Shown here piece by piece: positions 58,339 through 64,000 of a stretch of 64,000 bases of DNA; positions within the stretch are counted from its first letter, which is position 1, and each line of letters opens with the position of its first letter. The translations under genes were made by a program, and so were the position numbers. The notes under the pieces are model-generated. The model worked only from the letters and a program-made list of their open reading frames with translations. It was not told the origin of the DNA and made no database searches. Source of the DNA: Gryllotalpicola daejeonensis (GTDB lineage: Bacteria; Actinomycetota; Actinomycetes; Actinomycetales; Microbacteriaceae). Where the stretch lies: positions 496,001 through 560,000 of the forward strand of contig NZ_BAABBV010000001.1 in the NCBI RefSeq assembly GCF_039538145.1. Reading direction: 5' to 3'.

Positions 58339-58416
58339 GCCGGCAGTCTGACCCGACGGGCCGGTCGCGTCGAGATGTCTCACCACGATCGCTGTACTGC
58401 GTGGGTTAGCGAGATG

Positions 58417-58469
58417 TAGGGCGGGCGGGACTTGAACCCGCGACCCAGGGATTATGAGTCCCCTGCTCG
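58417..58469 (-). other. tRNA 3' part (CAT anticodon) at the prophage attachment site
   Basis: The minus strand has GAGC, anticodon arm GGGGA-CTCATAA-TCCCT, variable loop, T-arm GCGGG-TTCAAGT-CCCGC and the acceptor 3' strand, but no D-loop or 5' acceptor strand. It is the 3' part of tRNA-Met or tRNA-Ile2. Integrases commonly recombine here, so the intact tRNA should lie at the far end of the element. Bases after 58469 carry two AGGGGT repeats (58475 and 58484). Confidence 0.75.
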
Positions 58470-58572
58470 TCTTGAGGGGTTTCAGGGGTACGGACGACTG
58501 ACGGGAAATGCGCTCTGACCTGGAATTGCGGGTGAATATGATGCGCTCGGATTTCAGTCGTTTTCGCTCGGT

Positions 58573-58708
58573 TGTGTCATGGATGTGTCATGGAACTCAG
58601 ATGACACGCCAATCGCCGCATCCGTGCTGAGCGCGCCGGGATCTGCTGCGACGTTCCGCTGAACCGGGAATGCCGGGTTTAGATCAACGCAGGCTTGCTT
58701 GATGACAC
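58573..58708. repeat. GTGTCAT repeats near the attachment site
   Basis: TGTGTCATGG occurs twice at 58573 and 58584 with an 11-base period. Inverted copies of the core, ATGACAC, lie at 58601 and 58702. One helical turn between the direct copies and closeness to the tRNA junction suit integrase arm sites or another DNA-binding site. The interval 58470-58701 has no gene that I can support. Confidence 0.45.
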
Positions 58709-58896
58709 AAGCGATTGCCAGCCCACCCGCCGATGACGGTGTGACCGTACCCGTCGCCCCTCACGATGTTCCTCCTGCCGGCGTCCCAACTGACGATGGT
58801 GTTGCCGTTCCGCTTGAGCCGAAGCCTGCGCCGAGCACGCCCCAGCCGGGCGTACCGACGAGTGACGGCAAAGAGCATCCGCTCGACGTTGGCTAG
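58702..58896 (+). CDS. Small Pro-rich repeat protein (hypothetical)
   Basis: A 64-residue frame from ATG 58702 (a TTG precedes it) with a GCAGG ribosome-like site 8 bases upstream. It has three copies of a short unit, ADDGVTVPV, TDDGVAVPL and TSDGKEHPL, linked by Pro-rich spacers. It is the only plus-strand gene in the prophage and shares the stop-codon bases CTAG with the convergent tail gene. It could be a phage moron or decoration-like protein; a spurious frame is possible. Confidence 0.4.
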   Translation: MTQAIASPPADDGVTVPVAPHDVPPAGVPTDDGVAVPLEPKPAPSTPQPGVPTSDGKEHPLDVG

Positions 58897-59522
58897 AACG
58901 AGAAGATGGCGAACGCGCTAATCGACAAATAGTTGTTGTCGTTCTGCCCCGTGTTGTACGCGGCGGCGTAACCGGTAACGGTGATGCTCGTTGCGCCGGA
59001 AACGCTCAGGCCAGAGGCCGCGTAAGTGCGTGATCGCTGCTGCTGCGTATCAGTGGACACGAAGACGTTGGCTCCCCCGTCACTAGTGATTCCGAGTGTG
59101 GGAATCTCGGCTTTCACCTGCGAATAAGCCGCGACGTTAGCCGACACATTTGAGCAGACCACGGCGTTGACGGTGTAGTTGATGTCCACCCGCTGAGCGC
59201 CTGACGGAACGCCGATGGTCACCGATATCGTGTTCCAGTTCAGACTTGATGAGGTTCCCGCGTATGAGAATCCTTGCGTCGAGTTGTTCGCACTCTTCAC
59301 CAGCGATCCCAGCTTGCTCACCACATCAGCCAACTGTTCCTGCTGCGCCTGAATCCTCTGCAACTGCCCCGCCAGGCGTTTGATCTGCCCGTCCTGCACG
59401 GATGCGGTGGACTTGGTTGCGAGCGTTGCCGCCTTGATCTGCGCCGCGTGCTTGTCGAGGTCCGCTTCGACGCTGCGCGCCCACGGTGCGCCCTGCGCTT
59501 GGAAATGCTTCGGCCTCACCAT
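58893..59522 (-). CDS. Phage minor tail/fibre-like protein
   Basis: A 209-residue protein. Residues about 15-75 form an amphipathic coiled coil (IKRLAGQLQRIQAQQEQLADVVSKLGSL), and the rest is Ser/Thr/Asn-rich beta structure, GVPSGAQRVDINYTVNAVV and SGATSITVTGYAAAYNTG. This layout is common in short trimeric tail or receptor-binding proteins. Its ATG overlaps the tape measure stop (TGATG). It is the last tail gene before the attachment site; no distal tail, lysin or holin gene follows. Confidence 0.65.
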   Translation of the reverse strand: MVRPKHFQAQGAPWARSVEADLDKHAAQIKAATLATKSTASVQDGQIKRLAGQLQRIQAQQEQLADVVSKLGSLVKSANNSTQGFSYAGTSSSLNWNTISVTIGVPSGAQRVDINYTVNAVVCSNVSANVAAYSQVKAEIPTLGITSDGGANVFVSTDTQQQRSRTYAASGLSVSGATSITVTGYAAAYNTGQNDNNYLSISAFAIFSF

Positions 59523-60895
59523 CAGTAGCGACCCCGATTCGAGTCGTTCGCGGTGACCTTCTCAACGCCGCCACCGACTGCGCGGGAGTCGAGCGTGATG
59601 CCCACGCGATCAGAGATCTCCTGCAGCAGCGCTCGGTCTGTGGGGCTGAGCTGCGCATAGACGTAGGTGAGTCCGCTACTCGTGCTGGTGCGCGGCGAGA
59701 AGGCCGGCCTGAGGCTGGCTGAGTAGCCACCGGCGACCGTGCCCGACAGCCCCGCCATCGCGCCGGCGATCGAACCTTGACCACTGTTGAGACCGTTGAC
59801 GAGTCCCTGCACGGTGTACGCGCCGAGCTGGTGGAACACACGGCTCGGGCTGTGGATGCCCAGAGCCTTCTTCACGGCGGCGACCATCGGCTTGGGGATC
59901 TTCGAAACGATCCAGTCCCCGATGCCGCCCGCAAGCGAGAGTACGCCGTTCTTGAGACCGGTGATGATGTTCTTACCGGCGTCGACGAGCCAGGTCGCTG
60001 CCCCGGAGAACCAGCCCTTCACGGTATCGCCGATGTTGGTCCAGCTTTTGACTGCGCCGCCCCAAGCGTTTGACAGGGCGCTGAACAGACCGCTGATGAC
60101 ATTCCCGCCCGCGTCTTTCAGCCAGCCGATCGCGCCTGAGAACCAGCCTTTGATGGTGCTGCCGATGATCTCCCAGCCCTTCACTTCGAGTTTCCAGACC
60201 CTCGAAATCCCGCCGAACAGACCGCCGATGATGTTCTTGCCCGCGTCAGTGAGCCACGAGCCCGCGCTTGCGAACCAGCCCCCTACGGTCGCAGGGATGC
60301 CAGCGAACCACGCCGCGATGCCGTTCCACGCGTCGGTGATTCCCTTGGTCACGGTGTCCCAGATTCCGGTGAACCACGATATGAAGCCTTGCCAGATTGC
60401 GGTGCCTGTCGAGGCAATCCAGTTCCAGGTGGTCGCAAGGAAGGCGCTCACCTGTTTCCAGTGGGTGATGAGCAACACGACCGCCGCGATCAGAGCCGCA
60501 ATGCCGATGACGACGAGCGCAATCGGGTTCGCATCCATCACCGCGTTGAATGCGGCCTGCACGCCTGCGGCCACCTTGGTCGCCGCCGCCTGCACCTTCT
60601 GCACGATCGCGAGTTGCTTGATGCCCTCGATCGTGCCGTTGATGAGGTCGCCGGAGTCCGCGAGGAACTGCATGCCGCTGCCGGCGATGGTCAGGCCGTC
60701 GCCAAGGCCCTTCAGCGCCGGGTTCGTCGACTGAGCCAGAGTGCCGCCGATGCCGGAAAGCGCCCCAGCGAGCTGAGCGCCCTTCGAGGCGATCGTGTCG
60801 GTGGTGTCGCCGACCTTCTCGGACAGGTCCGTCATGCCCTGCTGGGCCGCCTTGGTGTTCGCCAAGACGCTGAGAACAACAGTGCTGTTAGCCAC
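59522..60895 (-). CDS. Phage tail tape measure protein (short)
   Basis: A 457-residue tape measure. N-terminal helices (QGMTDLSEKVGDTTDTI) lead to a hydrophobic segment, PIALVVIGIAALIAAVVLLI, at about 124-143. Then come Trp/Phe-rich repeats with two exact 44-residue units (217-260 and 261-304) and part of a third. The end block ALGIHSPSRVFHQLGAYTVQGLV is typical of siphophage tape measures. As tail length scales with this protein, the tail should be short, about 60-70 nm if 1.5 angstrom per residue holds. Confidence 0.9.
   Translation of the reverse strand: MANSTVVLSVLANTKAAQQGMTDLSEKVGDTTDTIASKGAQLAGALSGIGGTLAQSTNPALKGLGDGLTIAGSGMQFLADSGDLINGTIEGIKQLAIVQKVQAAATKVAAGVQAAFNAVMDANPIALVVIGIAALIAAVVLLITHWKQVSAFLATTWNWIASTGTAIWQGFISWFTGIWDTVTKGITDAWNGIAAWFAGIPATVGGWFASAGSWLTDAGKNIIGGLFGGISRVWKLEVKGWEIIGSTIKGWFSGAIGWLKDAGGNVISGLFSALSNAWGGAVKSWTNIGDTVKGWFSGAATWLVDAGKNIITGLKNGVLSLAGGIGDWIVSKIPKPMVAAVKKALGIHSPSRVFHQLGAYTVQGLVNGLNSGQGSIAGAMAGLSGTVAGGYSASLRPAFSPRTSTSSGLTYVYAQLSPTDRALLQEISDRVGITLDSRAVGGGVEKVTANDSNRGRY
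59984..60247 (-). repeat. Two 132-bp tape measure repeats
   Basis: Residues 217-260 and 261-304 of the tape measure are aligned 44-residue units beginning DAG, with N-I/V-I in positions 5-7, GLF, KGWFSGA and WL. They are 132 bases each (60247-60116 and 60115-59984), diverged at DNA level. A partial third unit follows. Confidence 0.8.
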
Positions 60896-60900
60896 GATTC

Positions 60901-61343
60901 CTACTTCTTCTTATCGGCCCGCTCGGCCTCGTCTTGCTGCCTGTTGTGCTCGGCGATGATCGCAGCTGTCTCCGCCTGCGTGAGCGCGTAGTAGTCGCTG
61001 GGCCGCATATGGAACGTCACGACGAACGAGGCCATGCGCGCGAGCCGATCGTTTCGGCGGCTGCGGAACTCGCGGTCAGCTAGCCAGTGGCCGCCGATTA
61101 GCCTTTTGGGTCTTCATCGCTGCCCTCGTCGTCGGAAAGCAGGCTGTTCGTGAACGCCGCGGGCAGGTCGCGCGCCTGTTCGTACGTGAAGCTCGGGTCT
61201 TCACGCCGCTGCGCGATCCACGCGAACGCGGCATTCATGCGGCCGACGCTCACGTTCGAGTCGGCGATCTTCGTGAACGGGACTTCGAGCAGATCCTCGA
61301 TGTCCTCGATCTCGCGGTTCGTGAGGGTGTCCTGAAATGCCAT
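60901..61343 (-). CDS. Tail assembly chaperone GT, -1 frameshift product
   Basis: The -1 frame continues from the chaperone G gene at the CCCAAAA site: join 61343-61104 and 61104-60901, 147 residues. The T part reads RLIGGHWLADREFRSRRN, then FHMRPSDYYALTQAETAAII and ends EHNRQQDEAERADKKK. The block MRPSDYYALT-E-AAI is typical of the frameshifted T segment upstream of tape measures in siphophages. It has no ATG and ribosome site of its own. It should bind the tape measure during tail assembly. Confidence 0.85.
61098..61343 (-). CDS. Tail assembly chaperone G
   Basis: An 81-residue acidic helical protein, MAFQDTLTNREIEDIEDLLE and FTNSLLSDDEGSDEDPKG, ending with TAA at 61098-61100. The position directly before the tape measure, the size and the slippery heptamer at its end identify the G chaperone. 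The main product stops here; a minority is extended to GT. Confidence 0.87.
   Translation of the reverse strand: MAFQDTLTNREIEDIEDLLEVPFTKIADSNVSVGRMNAAFAWIAQRREDPSFTYEQARDLPAAFTNSLLSDDEGSDEDPKG
61104..61110 (-). promoter_or_regulatory. Slippery heptamer CCCAAAA for -1 frameshifting
   Basis: In the G frame the bases read C CCA AAA with zero-frame codons CCA and AAA, followed by GGC TAA. It is an ideal X XXY YYZ site. Slipping back one base gives AGG and the conserved T segment, which is the proof of use. Confidence 0.9.
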
Positions 61344-61369
61344 GGGAATTGTCCTTCCGGGTTAGTCGG

Positions 61370-61774
61370 CTAGCTGCCGAGGCCGTTGTTTTCAACGATC
61401 TTCTGAAGGCCGGTCTCGAAGGTTTCGAAGATTCGGCCACGGTCGCGCTCGCGCGCGCCGTTGAGGTGGTCACCGGTGCGGATATGGCGCTGAGGCCAGC
61501 CGTACTCGATGATTCCGGCGTAGGGAACGCGGGCAGAGCCGAGCTTCACGACCGCTTTGGTCTTTCCCTTGCCGGCGCGAAGTGTGCGCGCGAGCCTGCC
61601 CGAGCGCACCGGAACATGCGCGTCCTGCACGATGATCTGGCCGATCGAGTGCATGAGGTCCGACATGTCGGCCAGGTCAGCGCCCGCGTTGCGCAGAGCC
61701 TTCTGCACGTCGCGAAGGCCTTCGATCTTCACCGGGTAGGGCGTGTTAGCACCGATGATCTGAACGTCGCTCAT
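61370..61774 (-). CDS. HK97 gp10-like tail completion/neck protein
   Basis: A 134-residue protein with HVPVRSGRLARTLRAGKGKTKAVVKLGS, then ARVPYAGIIEYGWPQRHI, the usual core of HK97 gp10-type proteins at the head-tail neck. It overlaps the stop of the terminator/tube-like gene by 4 bases (ATGA). It normally precedes the terminator gene in siphophages; here it follows it. Confidence 0.82.
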   Translation of the reverse strand: MSDVQIIGANTPYPVKIEGLRDVQKALRNAGADLADMSDLMHSIGQIIVQDAHVPVRSGRLARTLRAGKGKTKAVVKLGSARVPYAGIIEYGWPQRHIRTGDHLNGARERDRGRIFETFETGLQKIVENNGLGS

Positions 61775-62562
61775 GCGGTCACCACCTCGGGCTCATCCAT
61801 AAGCGCCAACGTCAACGCGAACGTTCGGTTCGGGTTGTCGGCGTCGCCGCCAGCGGTCGGGTAGGCAGGCAGGTACACCGTGCCGGTGAGGTGCGGGTGG
61901 TCCTCGCTCGCTGTCTCGTTGCCGTCAGGTGAGTACCTGAACGGCAGCGCCGTGCCCGCGTTGTCGAACGCGAAGCGCCACAGCGACCCGGCGGCGAACA
62001 CTTGCGGAGCCTCGATGGCGAATTCGTATTCGCTGCTCGTCTTGGACGAGAGGCCGAGCGAGCCGGTACCGCTCGCGGCTTGGAATGTCAGCGAGTTGAG
62101 TGCGGCAGACTCGCCACCAGTCGAGCCGACGCCGTAGCGCACTGCGCCATCGCTGTTACTCAGTTCGATCCACGATCCCGCGTCGCCGGCGGTGGTGCTG
62201 ATGCTTTGCGCGATGGACAGGGAAACGCCCGTGTAGACGTTGCCGCCGAGCGTGTACGTGCCGCCGTCGACAGATCCAACAACCCATCCGGCACCTGCAA
62301 GCGCGCCCATGCCGGTTTCGGTGATGTCATCGAGATCGGCGGACACGAACGCATTGCTGGCGGCGTCACGCGCCAGATATATCGCGTCGAAAGTGAACTT
62401 CGTTGTGCCGAACTGGTCGCCGGGCGACACGTACGGGGAACCCGCGTCGATGATCCAGCACGGCGGTTGGAAGTTGTCCGGAACGTACGGCAGGGCGCGC
62501 CGACCCGTGGCCGAGGCCAGAAGGTCGGCAACGCCCTGCCGAATGTCGCCCAGTGCGCTCAA
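61771..62562 (-). CDS. Tail terminator/tail tube-like fusion protein
   Basis: A 263-residue protein that looks like two joined. Residues 1-122 (SALGDIRQGVADLLASATG, YVPDNFQPPCWIIDAG, TFTGV-like beta strands) resemble siphophage tail terminators. From about 123 on, with GSWIELSNSDGAVRYGV and WRFAFDNAGTALPFRYSPDG, ending GTVYLPAYPTAGGDADN and FALTLALMDEPEVV, it resembles the C-terminal half of major tail tube proteins. No separate tube gene lies in its usual place before chaperone G. The frame is single and continuous. The fusion call is inference from memory of family sequences. Confidence 0.65.
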   Translation of the reverse strand: MSALGDIRQGVADLLASATGRRALPYVPDNFQPPCWIIDAGSPYVSPGDQFGTTKFTFDAIYLARDAASNAFVSADLDDITETGMGALAGAGWVVGSVDGGTYTLGGNVYTGVSLSIAQSISTTAGDAGSWIELSNSDGAVRYGVGSTGGESAALNSLTFQAASGTGSLGLSSKTSSEYEFAIEAPQVFAAGSLWRFAFDNAGTALPFRYSPDGNETASEDHPHLTGTVYLPAYPTAGGDADNPNRTFALTLALMDEPEVVTA

Positions 62563-62873
62563 CGGAACCCCGCCCCCAGATACGGGCGCAGGACCGCACG
62601 TGCGGCAATGCGCGGATCACGCGCCTGCCGCACGGCACCGGATGAGCCGGAAAGGTCAGCGAACTGCACAACACCGTTCTTCACGTTCTTGCGGTTGTAC
62701 AGTTCCGCGGCCATCTCGGTAACCGCCTGATCGAGCACGTCACCGGGAACAGTGCGCGTGCCCACCATCTCCCCCACGAACGTCTGTGCGCGGGTGAGGC
62801 AGGTGTCGACGAACGCATCCTCGGAGTCGGGAACCCCGAGGTACGTCGCGAGATCAGAAGCGGTCACAGTCAT
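62559..62873 (-). CDS. Head-tail connector (HK97 gp6-like)
   Basis: A 104-residue helical protein: TVTASDLATYLGVPDSEDAF, then LDQAVTEMAAELYNRKNVKNG and RIAARAVLRPYLG. This is the pattern of gp6-type adaptors that sit below the portal. It overlaps the next gene by 4 bases (ATGA). It lies 2 bases after the capsid stop. Confidence 0.82.
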   Translation of the reverse strand: MTVTASDLATYLGVPDSEDAFVDTCLTRAQTFVGEMVGTRTVPGDVLDQAVTEMAAELYNRKNVKNGVVQFADLSGSSGAVRQARDPRIAARAVLRPYLGAGFR

Positions 62874-62875
62874 GG

Positions 62876-63934
62876 TCAGCTCGCCGAGATGGTGACCGGG
62901 ACGATGCCCTCAGGCTGGGTCACGACAGGCACTCCGTACCGATAAACCGCGAGCTGCTGCGACAGGTCGAACACGGACGTGTTGGAGAGCTGCACGAGGC
63001 CCGACAGGTAGCGGGTGATCGAGGTCGAGGCGGCGAACGCGGCGGTGCCGTCAGTCGCGCCGGTGTCCGCGATGACGGTGACGCCCGACAGATTGCCCGA
63101 CAGACCGGGCAGGTTCAGCGTGCCGATCGTGTTCGAGCCGGTACCGGTCACGTCCATGAGCGGGCGACCGGTCGTGTCGTTGAAGTTCTTCAGCTTGAGG
63201 AACACATCCTTGGAGACGACAAGGGTTCCAAGGGGCAGAGCCACCGACTCGAAGACCTCGGCGGCGTTCACCACGGCGTCAGTCCAGTCGCTGAACGTCG
63301 AAGCGCCGAGAGTCGCACCGAGCGCAACATCGGTCGGCGCGGCAGCGACAGCCGACGCGAAGGTGCTGCGCAGAACCGCCTTCTCGCGCGCGGCGGCGGC
63401 GAGGGTCAGACCGGTGATCGTGGTGTTGAGGACCGCGACGGATGAACGCTCGGCCTCGCGAATCGTGAGCGCGGCGGCACCCGCATAGGTGAGCACGTTG
63501 GCGCTCTTTTTCTGAAAAGTGATCTTGCCCGGGGCCAGCGTGCTGCCCTCGGTGTACGGCTCGACATCAAGCGTGTTCGCGCTGATCACCGCGTACTCAA
63601 CCGTGTCGCCCTCGGCGGGCAGCGCGGCAGTCGGGAAGATGTCGGCGAGCGCGTTGCTTGAACCGTCATAGATGCGCGACAGGTCGCCCAGTCATGCCGG
63701 GTTGTTCACGGTGTCAGCGCTGGTGCCGCCCGTGTATGCCCGCTTGACGGTTTCGGTGTAGGCGGCGCGGGTTGCTTCGTCGCCGGCGACAATCGCCTTG
63801 ATGATCTCGCCCGCGCTGCGGCGGTCGATGGCCTGCTCGGGCTTGGCGAGGCCTGCGAGCTGCACGCTGAAACGGCGCTCGATGTCCTCTGCGGTCGCGT
63901 CCAAGTCGGCGCGGGTGATGGTGTCCTCAGCCAT
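62876..63934 (-). pseudogene. Major capsid protein, HK97 fold, with an in-frame TGA
   Basis: One frame runs from ATG 63934 to the stop at 62876, broken by TGA at 63692-63694. Before it is an 80-residue N-terminal arm (MAEDTITRADLDATAEDIER to SADTVNNPA). After it come LGDLSRIYDGSSNALADIFP, TAALPAEGDTVEYAVISANT and the HK97 domain, with FQKKSANVLTYAGAAALTIREA. Related capsids have Trp at this place (a W-x-GDL block), so TGG has become TGA. A strong GGAGG lies 8 bases before ATG 63934. Downstream restart at GTG 63589 would lose the first part of the capsid domain. Other readings are UGA readthrough or a sequencing error. Confidence 0.8.
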
Positions 63935-64000
63935 TGCTGAATCCTCCGTATCTGCGCCAGCGGCGCGTTTGGTTGCCGAAACGGCGGTTGCCGCCTCGGG
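63927..64000 (-). CDS. Possible end of the upstream phage gene
   Basis: A frame entering from the edge ends with TGA at 63929-63927, overlapping the capsid ATG within ATGGCTGA. Its last residues, RFGNQTRRWRRYGGFSNG, are basic, and G/C third positions are high. The capsid frame itself is also open to the edge, giving an Ala-rich stretch, so a fused scaffold or protease-capsid gene is the alternative. Neither can be settled here. Confidence 0.3.
   Translation of the reverse strand, partial: RGGNRRFGNQTRRWRRYGGFSNG

Larger units (their letters stand above)
58415..64000. mobile_element. Left end of a prophage integrated in a tRNA gene
   Basis: Beyond the 3' part of a CAT-anticodon tRNA, host genes stop and a run of minus-strand phage structural genes begins: last tail gene, tape measure, frameshifted chaperones, gp10-like protein, terminator/tube-like fusion, connector, capsid. 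Third-position G/C is a little lower and coding is more even than in host genes. The element continues past the window edge; the other attachment site, integrase, terminase and portal are not visible. A capsid stop codon suggests decay. Confidence 0.85.

Noticed and set aside
58500..58760. Minus-strand frame ending in a hydrophilic DTSMTQPSEND tail, considered as an integrase remnant
   Set aside because: It has no tyrosine recombinase motifs and the end of an integrase could not be supported; the region is better described by its GTGTCAT repeats.
58684..58878. 64-codon minus-strand frame opposite the small repeat protein
   Set aside because: Arg-rich composition typical of an antisense frame; the plus-strand frame has repeated protein units instead.
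63692..63694. TGA as selenocysteine codon
   Set aside because: A capsid has no use for selenocysteine, the expected residue is Trp, and no SECIS-like hairpin is evident after the codon.

Overview
The window is high-GC actinobacterial chromosome, most likely from the family Microbacteriaceae. The main evidence is gene order: sigA with a type IIA topoisomerase B gene and a DUF7455 gene; lpd-sucB-lipB-lipA-DUF4191-RDD-glnA1; glnE and glnA2; the aceE-fasR-fabD-fabH-acpP-fabF-DUF3145 block; and rnpB beside a CT398-like coiled-coil gene and nif3. Strong G/C third positions, many GTG starts and ATGA/GTGA overlaps agree. I cannot fix the genus.

Layout. 1-8.5 kb: the end of a phosphoesterase gene, the topoisomerase B subunit, DUF7455, then (minus strand) sigA followed by a tightly coupled set: CofE-like ligase, ATP-grasp enzyme, a degenerate alanine racemase and an intact alanine racemase. 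8.5-19.6 kb: MFS transporter, PAC2 protein, leucyl aminopeptidase, E3 and E2 of a 2-oxoacid dehydrogenase, a pseudokinase-like membrane protein, lipoate synthesis (lipB, lipA), DUF4191 and RDD proteins. 19.6-25.6 kb: nitrogen assimilation (glnA1 behind a textbook GlnR box, then glnE and glnA2). 25.6-38.6 kb: panB, SPOR protein, map, polyphosphate glucokinase, rnpB, nif3, thyA-folA, a universal stress protein, a HEAT protein, a GH3 lipoprotein, tRNA-Val, TraR/DksA and HesB-like proteins, a phosphotransferase and a peroxiredoxin. 38.7-46.9 kb: pyruvate dehydrogenase E1 leading into the FasR-controlled type II fatty acid operon. 47-58.4 kb: PadR with an ABC exporter, DUF1684, a PolA-like exonuclease/polymerase, a P-loop kinase, SRAP, an FAD protein, FUSC, HAD and VOC proteins.

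58.4-64 kb is the left end of a prophage. It begins in a tRNA (CAT anticodon) of which only the 3' part remains, and carries minus-strand structural genes: capsid, head-tail connector, a tail terminator/tube-like fusion, a gp10-like protein, tail assembly chaperones with a -1 frameshift site, a short tape measure and one last tail gene. The capsid frame is cut by an in-frame TGA where related capsids have Trp, so the element may be decaying.

Functional links: aceE makes acetyl-CoA for the fab genes next door; lipA/lipB make the lipoyl arm used by sucB, with lpd reoxidising it; glnE controls glnA1. The least explained pieces are the CofE/ATP-grasp/racemase operon with its pseudo-racemase, and the compact prophage tail module.
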